A stretch of DNA of 5,290 nt from Bacteroidaceae bacterium (lineage in GTDB: Bacteria; Bacteroidota; Bacteroidia; Bacteroidales; Bacteroidaceae). The position numbers were made by a program, and so were the translations under genes. Location of the stretch: positions 1-5,290 of the forward strand of contig CAAFRW010000181.1 of NCBI GenBank assembly GCA_900765575.1. Direction: 5' to 3'. This document shows positions 1 to 5,290 of this stretch, piece by piece. Position 1 is the stretch's first letter. Each line of letters starts with the position of its first letter. The notes below the pieces were generated by a model that saw only the letters and a list, made by a program, of their open reading frames with translations, did no database searches and was not told where the DNA came from.

Positions 1-60
1 GGGTGGTCCCGCCCCTTGGCGCTAGCCGATCCCCGACCGATGAGTTTGAGAGAAAAAAAT
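1..60. other. GC-rich left-edge segment of unknown identity
   Basis: The first 40 bases are about 75% G+C (30 of 40), while the rest of the window is AT-rich, and the change occurs within about 20 bases. A small hairpin is visible: TTGGC (16-20) pairs with GCCGA (25-29) around the loop GCTA, with one G-T pair. CCGAT occurs twice (26-30, 37-41). Two forward frames are open from the edge, one closing at TAA 112-114 and one at TAA 105-107, so this could be the 3' end of a gene lying to the left. It could equally be the edge of a structured RNA. I do not recognise it as rRNA, tRNA, tmRNA or RNase P RNA. Confidence 0.3.
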
Positions 61-107
61 CGCATGACACAGTTTACTTTACGCACCCAGTTGCCATCCC
101 ACTCTAA

Positions 108-136
108 TTGTTAATACGAAAAGTTTCGTAACTTTA
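108..136 (+). promoter_or_regulatory. Putative Bacteroidetes-type promoter of the AraC-family gene
   Basis: TTG at 108-110 can serve as the -33 box. After an 18-base spacer, TAACTTTA at 129-136 matches the Bacteroides -7 consensus TAnnTTTG except at the last base. Transcription would start near 143, leaving a short leader of about 20 bases before the ATG at 162. There is no Shine-Dalgarno sequence in front of that ATG, as is usual in this phylum. The spacer is slightly shorter than the common 19-21 bases, so the call is moderate. Confidence 0.4.
115..130. promoter_or_regulatory. Exact inverted repeat within the promoter, candidate operator
   Basis: TACGAAA (115-121) and TTTCGTA (124-130) are exact reverse complements separated by AG. 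The repeat fills most of the spacer and runs into the first bases of the predicted -7 box, where a bound dimer would block RNA polymerase. AraC-type proteins more often bind direct repeats, so the binding factor could be the regulator encoded just downstream or an unrelated dimeric repressor. The symmetry is seen directly; operator function is inferred. Confidence 0.35.
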
Positions 137-161
137 CAGCCACATAAACATCACTTTTTGT

Positions 162-1268
162 ATGGTTGAACAAATTTATTTCATGCTCTCATACTTTTCT
201 ACCGGAATTACTTTTGCGTTCGGTTTATGCTTCTTATTTATAAATATGCCTCAAATTCCGGCTTTAAAAAGTTATAAAAAGGCACGTTTAATCATGGCAA
301 TAGCCTATATAAGTCTGTCGGCTTTCAATGCCATAGGCGAAATGAGTCATTCCAGTACCTCATCCACCGATATGGATATAGAGCAATCGTTAACTGCCAT
401 AGGCGCTATGATACAGGCGTTTCTGTATACTTATACTTTCATTATCCTTGTCAACCCGCGTTTTGTAAAGAAGAAAAGAATACTTCGCGAAGCTATTCTT
501 ATTTTCTTAACCAGTTCCCTGCTATGCTTTGCTCTTTTCGGAAAAGAAAAACAACTCCTTTACATGCCGGTTTTCTATGCTTTTATTATTTACTACAGCT
601 TTATGCTGGTATACTATACAATACTGTTTCTAAAAAATTACCGCCATTATATCTATCAGGTAAATAATTTCTTTTCCGAACAGGAGTCGGCACGTCTGCG
701 TTGGATTTATTATTCTTTTTTCGGCGCCCTTTTTATAGGAATAAGTGCTTTGGCCATTACCTTTTCGGATAATATGCTCCATTACATACTTTTCATTTTC
801 TTTTCAATCGCATTTTATTGCTATTTCGGCATAAAATTCATTGAATATGCTTTCCGTTTCAAACTGATAGAAACGCTGGTGGTGGAAAAAGGACGGAAAG
901 AAGAGAACCGGAACAATCGGTTAAGTTATTTCCATCTGGAAGAACAGCTGAAAAAGTGGATGGAAGAAAAAGGATTTACCACACAGAGAATTACCATTGA
1001 ACAACTCTCGCAAGAGTTAGGTACCAACCGCACTTACCTTTCCGATTACATAAATTCCTATTATAAACAGACATTCAGCGAATGGATTAATACGCTTCGC
1101 ATTGAGGAGGCGAAATGTATCTTAGCAAATAAAACAGACCTGTCCATTGGGGAAGTGGGAGAGAATGTGGGTTATACCGATAAAAGCAATTTCGGAAGAC
1201 AATTTATAAAGCGTGCAGGGATAAGTCCCAATAATTGGCGAAAATCTCAAAATCCTGTTACGAAATAA
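162..1268 (+). CDS. Membrane-anchored AraC-family transcriptional regulator
   Basis: The 368-aa protein has two parts. Residues 1-230 contain about seven hydrophobic helices (roughly 5-28, 41-60, 76-97, 108-126, 132-157, 181-201, 206-228), interrupted by basic loops such as KKKR at 103-106. Residues 277-360 form a typical AraC/XylS DNA-binding domain with two helix-turn-helix units: the first covers about 277-300, and the second starts at SIGEVGENVGYTDKSNFGRQ (328-347) and ends with the family-typical GISPNNWR (353-360). An odd number of helices would place the N-terminus outside and the DNA-binding domain in the cytoplasm. This suggests a one-piece sensor that controls transcription from the membrane, but no ligand-binding motif is recognisable. 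ATG 162 is the first start in frame; Met8 (183) is an alternative that would cut into helix 1. The gene is followed by its own terminator. Regulation of the downstream MACPF gene is plausible from proximity only. Confidence 0.88.
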   Translation: MVEQIYFMLSYFSTGITFAFGLCFLFINMPQIPALKSYKKARLIMAIAYISLSAFNAIGEMSHSSTSSTDMDIEQSLTAIGAMIQAFLYTYTFIILVNPRFVKKKRILREAILIFLTSSLLCFALFGKEKQLLYMPVFYAFIIYYSFMLVYYTILFLKNYRHYIYQVNNFFSEQESARLRWIYYSFFGALFIGISALAITFSDNMLHYILFIFFSIAFYCYFGIKFIEYAFRFKLIETLVVEKGRKEENRNNRLSYFHLEEQLKKWMEEKGFTTQRITIEQLSQELGTNRTYLSDYINSYYKQTFSEWINTLRIEEAKCILANKTDLSIGEVGENVGYTDKSNFGRQFIKRAGISPNNWRKSQNPVTK

Positions 1269-1325
1269 AATCTTTGCAAAGAGATTCCGATGTAAAGAAC
1301 GTCGATTCTTAAAGAAATCCTCTAT

Positions 1326-1375
1326 AGTGGTCTATTTGACAACTTATTTTGTTGAATAGACCACTGTCTTTTTTT
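1326..1375 (+). terminator. Strong rho-independent terminator after the AraC-family gene
   Basis: AGTGGTCTATT (1326-1336) pairs perfectly with AATAGACCACT (1355-1365). Inside this, CAAC (1340-1343) pairs with GTTG (1351-1354) around a 7-base loop, leaving a 3-base bulge TGA at 1337-1339. The 15-bp stem is followed by TCTTTTTTT ending at 1375, the expected U-tract. There is no matching T-run for the opposite strand. It begins 57 bases after the regulator's stop codon and should make the MACPF gene a separate transcription unit. Confidence 0.88.
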
Positions 1376-1385
1376 CCCTTCCCTT

Positions 1386-1393
1386 TACTTTTG
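1386..1393 (+). promoter_or_regulatory. Putative -7 box of the MACPF gene
   Basis: TACTTTTG matches the Bacteroides -7 consensus TAnnTTTG exactly and lies 10 bases after the terminator's T-run. No clear TTTG is present at the usual 19-21 base spacing; that position falls in the 3' arm of the terminator stem. Transcription would start near 1400, giving an AT-rich leader of about 65 bases that includes AAT repeats near 1440. No Shine-Dalgarno sequence precedes ATG 1467. Confidence 0.5.
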
Positions 1394-1466
1394 CCATATA
1401 AAAGTACCCTTCCCAACTTATAACATACACAAGAATACAATAATAATAATTTTAAATGTTATCACT

Positions 1467-3215
1467 ATGAGAAAAAACTGTGTCCTTGCGGTGCTATATA
1501 TAATAGTAGCTGCTATGGGATTTACATCATGTAAATCAAATCAAAAGAAAGAAGAAAATGAAACGAAGGTAACTCCGGAATTATCCGTACTTCCGAAAGG
1601 TACTGTTACTTTTTCTTCTAATGCGGAAAGAGTCGATATAGGAGGAAGGGAAAGAACACCTCTGTTTACTGTCGATACAAATCAGGATGCATGGAATATC
1701 GTATCCGACCAGGATTGGGTTATGATAGAAGTTAATGGAAACCAATTCACTTTATCGGCCAAACCTAATACGGAGATAGGTAAAATCTATACAGCATCGG
1801 TCACTGTATCAGTCAGCGATTCCATAAAAGTAGTCATTCCTGTCACGCAGCAATGTGTAGATATAGAAGACTCTCCATACTCACCCATCGCGTTAGTGGT
1901 GGGACATGGGTACGATGTAACCCAACGCTTTGCCTACTCACCTGATATCAAAGGGCAAGTATTGGATTTTATGGAACTTTACAAAGCGAACCTTATTAAG
2001 AAGGATAACAATCTCCGGACAGGTAAATTCCAGACTTATGCAGGAAAAGAGATAAAGGAGTATACCAACGAACTGGCTATATCGGCCGGAATGAATGCTG
2101 GCGGAGGAGTAGAAGGTATCTGCTATTTCCAAACCGAAGTTTCTACTCAGTTTAAAACAGTAGATTATACAAAAGACGCTTACTCGTTTGCTACCGTACA
2201 AGCTAAAATAGTAAGAGATGCTTATTTTGTAGACACTTATAAAACACCTTCCAAATTACAGAAATATGTTTCACCGGCATTTATGGAGGACCTGCAGAAC
2301 AAACCGGCAAAAGATATCATTGAAATATATGGCACACACGTCATGCTGGGTGGATTGTGGGGAGCCCGCCTCGACCATCATTTCAGTGTTAAAAAGAAAG
2401 TAAAAGGCTATTCGGAAAATATTGGCTCCAGCCTGAAAGTGAAAGCCGAAGCAACCATAAAAGGTGTAACGGGTAGTGCCGGAATGAATTCGGATGTTGA
2501 AAAGAAATACGAAGAGTGCTACGAAACTTCCACAGAAGAAATCAATACGCAAACTTACGGAGGAGACCCGGAACAAGGTATGTCGATACATACTTCACAA
2601 GACTATCAAAAATGGATTGACTCGATATCCGGAAACGAAGTTTGGTGTAATTATTATCCGGAAACACTTATTCCTATTTACGAATTTGTTGAGAACGAAA
2701 GGTTGCGAAATGAGCTAAAAAAAGCTTACGAAAACTATCTGAAAGGAAAAGATATAACCGTTACAAGTGCCAAAAAAACAACCGTAAAACGAATACCTTT
2801 TAAGGCACAGGGAGGAGCTTCAAGGGTAGGAGGTGACGACAATGATATCAATTCAAAAAACGGAAGGTCTACCGAATGGCAACTTAGCGTTCAGCTGCTT
2901 GAAACCTCTTCTAATCCAAAGGCAAATATTAAATTCTGGGTACGCGAAACACATAAGAATTATACGGAACTTCAACTGAACAAAAACGAAATCATTCCTT
3001 TAAACGTATCAAATTATATGTTGGATGCCAATACAATTAAAGACTGGAGTAGCAGAAAAGAATCTATTGGGGGAGAAAGACACGACTGGATAAGTATTAA
3101 TCAAGATTGTCCGTTTATGGAAAATGTAAAAATACGCATAGATGGAGATGGAGACGATTTAAATAATATAGGTGTACAAGGAAATTTTGTTATCAAATAT
3201 TCGTACGTAGAGTAG
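1467..3215 (+). CDS. BACON-MACPF domain lipoprotein, candidate BSAP-like antibacterial pore-former
   Basis: The 582-aa protein starts with a lipoprotein signal peptide: basic MRK, a hydrophobic core, then lipobox FTSC with Cys22 as the lipidation site. The charged stretch KKEENE (27-32) just after it resembles the surface-export signal of Bacteroidetes lipoproteins, so exposure on the cell surface is likely. Residues about 40-130 look like a BACON domain, with the spaced tryptophans W76 and W84 and a closing VTQQC. Residues about 138-430 form a MACPF domain: signature YGTH (288-291), Gly-rich segments before and after it (208-216 and 320-340) that would be the membrane-inserting regions, and TYGGDPEQGM (363-372). 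Residues about 435-582 are a beta-rich domain with Asp/Gly-rich stretches (GGDDND, DGDGDD) that I do not recognise. Family knowledge: Bacteroidales MACPF lipoproteins include BSAPs that kill related strains. Toxin activity is inferred here; host-related or other roles remain possible. No immunity or receptor gene is adjacent. ATG 1457 is out of frame. Confidence 0.88.
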   Translation: MRKNCVLAVLYIIVAAMGFTSCKSNQKKEENETKVTPELSVLPKGTVTFSSNAERVDIGGRERTPLFTVDTNQDAWNIVSDQDWVMIEVNGNQFTLSAKPNTEIGKIYTASVTVSVSDSIKVVIPVTQQCVDIEDSPYSPIALVVGHGYDVTQRFAYSPDIKGQVLDFMELYKANLIKKDNNLRTGKFQTYAGKEIKEYTNELAISAGMNAGGGVEGICYFQTEVSTQFKTVDYTKDAYSFATVQAKIVRDAYFVDTYKTPSKLQKYVSPAFMEDLQNKPAKDIIEIYGTHVMLGGLWGARLDHHFSVKKKVKGYSENIGSSLKVKAEATIKGVTGSAGMNSDVEKKYEECYETSTEEINTQTYGGDPEQGMSIHTSQDYQKWIDSISGNEVWCNYYPETLIPIYEFVENERLRNELKKAYENYLKGKDITVTSAKKTTVKRIPFKAQGGASRVGGDDNDINSKNGRSTEWQLSVQLLETSSNPKANIKFWVRETHKNYTELQLNKNEIIPLNVSNYMLDANTIKDWSSRKESIGGERHDWISINQDCPFMENVKIRIDGDGDDLNNIGVQGNFVIKYSYVE

Positions 3216-3235
3216 GGCATTTTACACTTGTACTT

Positions 3236-3300
3236 GCGTAGGCTTACGTTAGTAGTCTCGTAAGCCTACGCTTATACTAACGTAGGGCGACGAGACTACT
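3236..3300. repeat. Cluster of overlapping inverted repeats between convergent genes
   Basis: Three perfect inverted repeats share a left half. (A) GCGTAGGCTTACG (3236-3248) pairs with 3259-3271, 13 bp. (B) TACGTTAGTA (3245-3254) pairs with 3275-3284, 10 bp. (C) AGTAGTCTCGT (3251-3261) pairs with 3290-3300, 11 bp. A shorter pair (D), CCTACG (3265-3270) with CGTAGG (3281-3286), fits inside C. Fold A therefore competes with C plus D. Alternatively the loop of A could pair with 3293-3300 as a pseudoknot. It lies between two converging stop codons, so bidirectional termination is the simplest role, although neither strand has a proper U-tract. ACTTGTA occurs on both sides (3226-3232, 3298-3304). 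Confidence 0.8.
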
Positions 3301-3306
3301 TGTATT

Positions 3307-4041
3307 TTAAATTCTCTTTAAACATGCCAGATAATCATAATGCTTCCCTTTTTGTATCATTTCTGCTTTAAAGCCAAATTGTGAAGCATAAAAACTAAGA
3401 GTTTGAAAATCGATATAAAGCCAATCGAACGAATCACCTTTCACCTCTTTATATTGCATCTGATAGTCCAACTCTCCATAATAATCTCCGGCTAAGTCGA
3501 CCAAGAAACTCCCGTCTTCTTCTTCGAAGAGATAACAAAGGTCGCTGGAATCCATCAAGACTTTGCCGTTAGGAGAGAGAAGTTGTTTTAACCGAATAAA
3601 GAAAGATTCCATATTTTCCAGTTTACCAATAATACCCGAACCATTCATCAACATCAGAATGGTATCGAAAGTTTCTATCCATGTTTCATCAAAAAAATCT
3701 ATCTGACAGACTTCCTTTACACCCCGTTGTTTCATTACTTCTACCGATAATGGAGAAATATCTATAGCATAAACTTCTTTTCCCATCTCTTGCAAAGCCA
3801 GTGCGTGACAACCGCTCCCGGCGCCAACATCCAGTATCTTTCCTTCGGCTTGCTGCAAAGCTGCCTGCTCCAACTTAGGCATTTGAGTAAACGAGCGGAA
3901 CAGTTGTTTTACCGGTATCTCGTCTTCATCGAACTGAGAAGAGTATACACGCAACTTTCCGGTTGCTCTACCATGATGGTAATAGTCGGCTATGGCTGCG
4001 CCCATAGGGTCTTTATCGGGAGAAAGTAGTTTTGATTCCAT
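3307..4041 (-). CDS. Class I SAM-dependent methyltransferase, substrate unknown
   Basis: The 244-aa protein has the Rossmann-type methyltransferase signature. Motif I is ILDVGAGSGCHAL (69-81) with the glycine-rich SAM-binding loop. The acidic end of strand 2 is VYAIDIS (90-96), where Asp94 should contact the ribose. The strand-4 region is DTILMLMNGSG (126-136), and LLSPNGKVLMDSSD (154-167) is the usual post-motif turn and strand. The N-terminal about 65 residues, including the acidic QFDEDEIPV (36-44), form a helical cap. The length is normal for a stand-alone small-molecule or protein methyltransferase of this superfamily. There is no membrane segment, so it should be cytoplasmic. The first Met is used; Met13 is an alternative, and no Shine-Dalgarno sequence supports either. 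It follows nadA on the same strand after 254 bases, so co-transcription is possible but a separate promoter is likelier. No NAD-related role can be claimed. Confidence 0.85.
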   Translation of the reverse strand: MESKLLSPDKDPMGAAIADYYHHGRATGKLRVYSSQFDEDEIPVKQLFRSFTQMPKLEQAALQQAEGKILDVGAGSGCHALALQEMGKEVYAIDISPLSVEVMKQRGVKEVCQIDFFDETWIETFDTILMLMNGSGIIGKLENMESFFIRLKQLLSPNGKVLMDSSDLCYLFEEEDGSFLVDLAGDYYGELDYQMQYKEVKGDSFDWLYIDFQTLSFYASQFGFKAEMIQKGKHYDYLACLKRI

Positions 4042-4076
4042 TTTTAATTTATCATGAAATAGTTACGTAAAGAGAT

Positions 4077-4109
4077 GAAGATTAGTTTCGAATTGCTTGA
4101 CATACAAAA
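4077..4109 (-). promoter_or_regulatory. Weak candidate promoter of the methyltransferase gene
   Basis: On the minus strand, TTTTG (4109-4105) is followed after 20 bases by TAATCTTC (4084-4077). The -33 box and spacing fit the Bacteroides pattern, but the -7 box matches TAnnTTTG in only four of six fixed positions. It would place the start of transcription near 4070, with a leader of about 30 bases before the ATG at 4041. Confidence 0.28.
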
Positions 4110-4142
4110 AATTAACAGCGATATGAACAACTTTATAAGTAG

Positions 4143-4227
4143 TGCGAATCAGGAGTAAAAGGAACTATAGAACTTTAACTTCTAAGCCCGCTTGCGGACT
4201 GATAACTCCTTTTACTACTAATTCGCA
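4143..4227 (-). other. Long hairpin element, candidate structured RNA downstream of nadA
   Basis: The segments 4202-4227 and 4143-4168 form a 26-position imperfect inverted repeat. As DNA it has 22 complementary positions. Read as minus-strand RNA, three of the four mismatches become G-U pairs, leaving a single U-C mismatch. The 33-base loop holds a second stem, AGTCCG (4200-4195) with CGGGCT (4190-4185) around CAAG; its one irregular pair is also G-U only on the minus strand. This bias says the element acts as RNA in the direction of nadA and the methyltransferase gene. It has no U-tract after the stem, so it is not a standard terminator. A small transposon-derived repeat is another possibility. 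I know of no named RNA family that matches. Confidence 0.5.
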
Positions 4228-4295
4228 TAATCAGTTGAATAAACAACTTAACCGCTTATTATATACGAAATTAACTTAGATATAAACAACCCTGT

Positions 4296-5288
4296 TTAAA
4301 GTCCCAGTTTAGCGGAAATCTCCAACATACGTTGGATAGGTTTTACCGCTTTCTCTGCTATATCGGCTTCTACTTCAATAGCCGGATATTCGTACTTCAA
4401 ACAGTTATAGAGTTTTTCCAAGGTGTTTAAACGCATAAAGTTACATTCGTTACATGCACAAGTACTGTCTTCCGGAGGAGCAGGGATAAAGTTCTTCTGC
4501 GGACATTGTTTACGCATCTCATGCAAGATACCACTTTCAGTAGCCACAATAAAGTCCTTTTTATCGCTTTGTACGGCATATTTCAGAATAGCCGCCGTAG
4601 AACCTACCAAATCGGCTAACTTCACTACAGCACCTTTACATTCGGGATGTACCAACACCGGAGCATCGGGATATTGCTTCTTTAATTCAACAATCTTTTC
4701 AACCGAGAATTGCTCGTGTACATGGCAGGCTCCGTCCCATAATAACATGTTACGTCCGGTGATGCTGTTGATATAATTACCGAGATTACGGTCCGGACCA
4801 AAGATAATTTTCTCATCTTTGGGAAAACTTTCCACTATTTGCTTGGCATTGGTAGAGGTAACTACCACATCGGTAACCGCTTTCACGGCAGCAGTGGTGT
4901 TTACATACGAAATAACGGTATAACCGGGATGCTCTTTGACATATTGTGCAAACTTATCGGCCGGACAGCTGTCGGCCAACGAACAACCTGCATTTAAGTC
5001 GGGTACCAGCACTTTCTTATCGGGACAGATAACTTTAGCTGTTTCGCCCATAAAGTGCACACCGCAAAGCACAAGTACCTCTGCGTCTGTTTTAGCCGCC
5101 CATTGGGCCAAGGCCAAACTATCGCCCACAAAATCGGCTATATCCTGTATCTCACCCTGCTGGTAGTAGTGCGCCAGGATAACTGCATTCTTCTCTTTGC
5201 GCAACTTATCGATTTCTTCTTTCAAATTGATATCCTTGCTGACAGGTTCATCGACAAACCCTTTATTCACCCATTCTTCTTTAATCAT
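4296..5288 (-). CDS. nadA: Quinolinate synthase NadA
   Basis: NadA condenses iminoaspartate (supplied by NadB, not in this window) with dihydroxyacetone phosphate to form quinolinate, the precursor of NAD, in the cytoplasm, using a [4Fe-4S] cluster. The 330-aa protein carries the family hallmarks in order: ILAHYYQ (37-43), DFVGDSLAL (52-60), CGVHFMGETAK (75-85), NAGCSLADSCP (99-109), GPDRNLG (164-170), WDGACHVHE (184-192), VHPEC (213-217), TESGI (250-254) and CACNECNFM (277-285). The three cluster ligands should be Cys102, Cys188 and a cysteine of the last motif, most likely Cys282. The length is normal and no key residue is missing. The chosen ATG lies two bases from the window edge, so a longer upstream start cannot be excluded, but the N-terminus already extends well before the first conserved strand. 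No clear intrinsic terminator follows the stop; the hairpin element at 4143-4227 lies 68 bases further on. Confidence 0.97.
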   Translation of the reverse strand: MIKEEWVNKGFVDEPVSKDINLKEEIDKLRKEKNAVILAHYYQQGEIQDIADFVGDSLALAQWAAKTDAEVLVLCGVHFMGETAKVICPDKKVLVPDLNAGCSLADSCPADKFAQYVKEHPGYTVISYVNTTAAVKAVTDVVVTSTNAKQIVESFPKDEKIIFGPDRNLGNYINSITGRNMLLWDGACHVHEQFSVEKIVELKKQYPDAPVLVHPECKGAVVKLADLVGSTAAILKYAVQSDKKDFIVATESGILHEMRKQCPQKNFIPAPPEDSTCACNECNFMRLNTLEKLYNCLKYEYPAIEVEADIAEKAVKPIQRMLEISAKLGL

Positions 5289-5290
5289 TA

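Noticed and set aside
1296..1312. Possible hairpin AAGAA...TTCTT after the AraC-family gene
   Set aside because: It has only five weak pairs, and the strong terminator starting at 1326 already accounts for transcript ending.
1938..2201. Minus-strand open frame of 87 codons inside the MACPF gene
   Set aside because: It lies wholly within a well-supported coding region on the other strand, has no recognisable domain and reads like a compositional shadow.
2271..2591. Minus-strand open frame of 106 codons inside the MACPF gene
   Set aside because: It is antisense to the MACPF signature region; the Phe/Cys-rich translation has no domain logic and no promoter is visible.
3236..3300. CRISPR array interpretation of the repeat cluster
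   Set aside because: The units are overlapping inverted repeats of different sequence within 65 bases, with no regular direct repeats or spacers and no cas genes nearby.
1467..4041. Methyltransferase as immunity or modification partner of the MACPF protein
   Set aside because: The genes converge on opposite strands with a structured intergenic region, so they are not co-transcribed, and nothing in the methyltransferase points to envelope modification.
4105..4130. Promoter TTG (4130-4128) with TAATTTTTTG (4114-4105) on the minus strand
   Set aside because: The spacer is only 13 bases, too short for a Bacteroides promoter, and the -7 match is offset; the pair at 4109-4077 fits the spacing better.
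4233..4248. Small hairpin AGTTG-AATAAA-CAACT downstream of nadA, considered as its terminator
   Set aside because: A 5-bp AT-rich stem without a following U-tract on either strand is too weak to call.
4423..4776. Plus-strand open frame of 117 codons opposite nadA
   Set aside because: It is antisense to the conserved cluster-binding and active-site region of nadA, which fully explains the sequence.

Overview
The window looks like chromosomal DNA of a Bacteroidales bacterium (Bacteroides/Parabacteroides-like; the genus cannot be fixed from sequence alone). The evidence is a BACON domain on a lipoprotein, an AT-rich genome, starts without Shine-Dalgarno sequences, promoter boxes of the TTG/TAnnTTTG type, and a membrane-anchored AraC regulator. 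There are four genes: two on + (left half) and two on - (right half), with the MACPF gene and the methyltransferase gene converging at about 3216-3306.

Left half. A 40-base edge of about 75% GC (1-40) is unlike everything else here and is unidentified. A likely promoter containing an exact inverted repeat (115-130) leads into a 368-aa regulator with about seven membrane helices and a C-terminal AraC-type DNA-binding domain. A strong intrinsic terminator (1326-1375) closes that transcript. A new -7 box (1386-1393) probably starts the next one, which encodes a 582-aa predicted outer-membrane lipoprotein: signal peptide with lipobox, a BACON domain, a MACPF (membrane attack complex/perforin) domain, and an unrecognised C-terminal beta-rich domain. 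This architecture resembles the Bacteroidales secreted antimicrobial proteins (BSAPs), so interbacterial killing is the leading hypothesis. It is not proved by the sequence.

Right half (read on -). nadA encodes quinolinate synthase (de novo NAD synthesis) and appears complete, starting two bases inside the right edge. A 254-base gap follows. It holds an 85-nt hairpin element whose mismatches become G-U pairs only in the minus-strand transcript, so it looks like an RNA structure transcribed with nadA. A 244-aa class I SAM-dependent methyltransferase of unknown substrate comes next.

Between the convergent genes lies a dense cluster of overlapping inverted repeats (3236-3300) that can fold in several competing ways. 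The most notable items are the BACON-MACPF lipoprotein with its upstream membrane-bound regulator, and the two unexplained structured intergenic elements.
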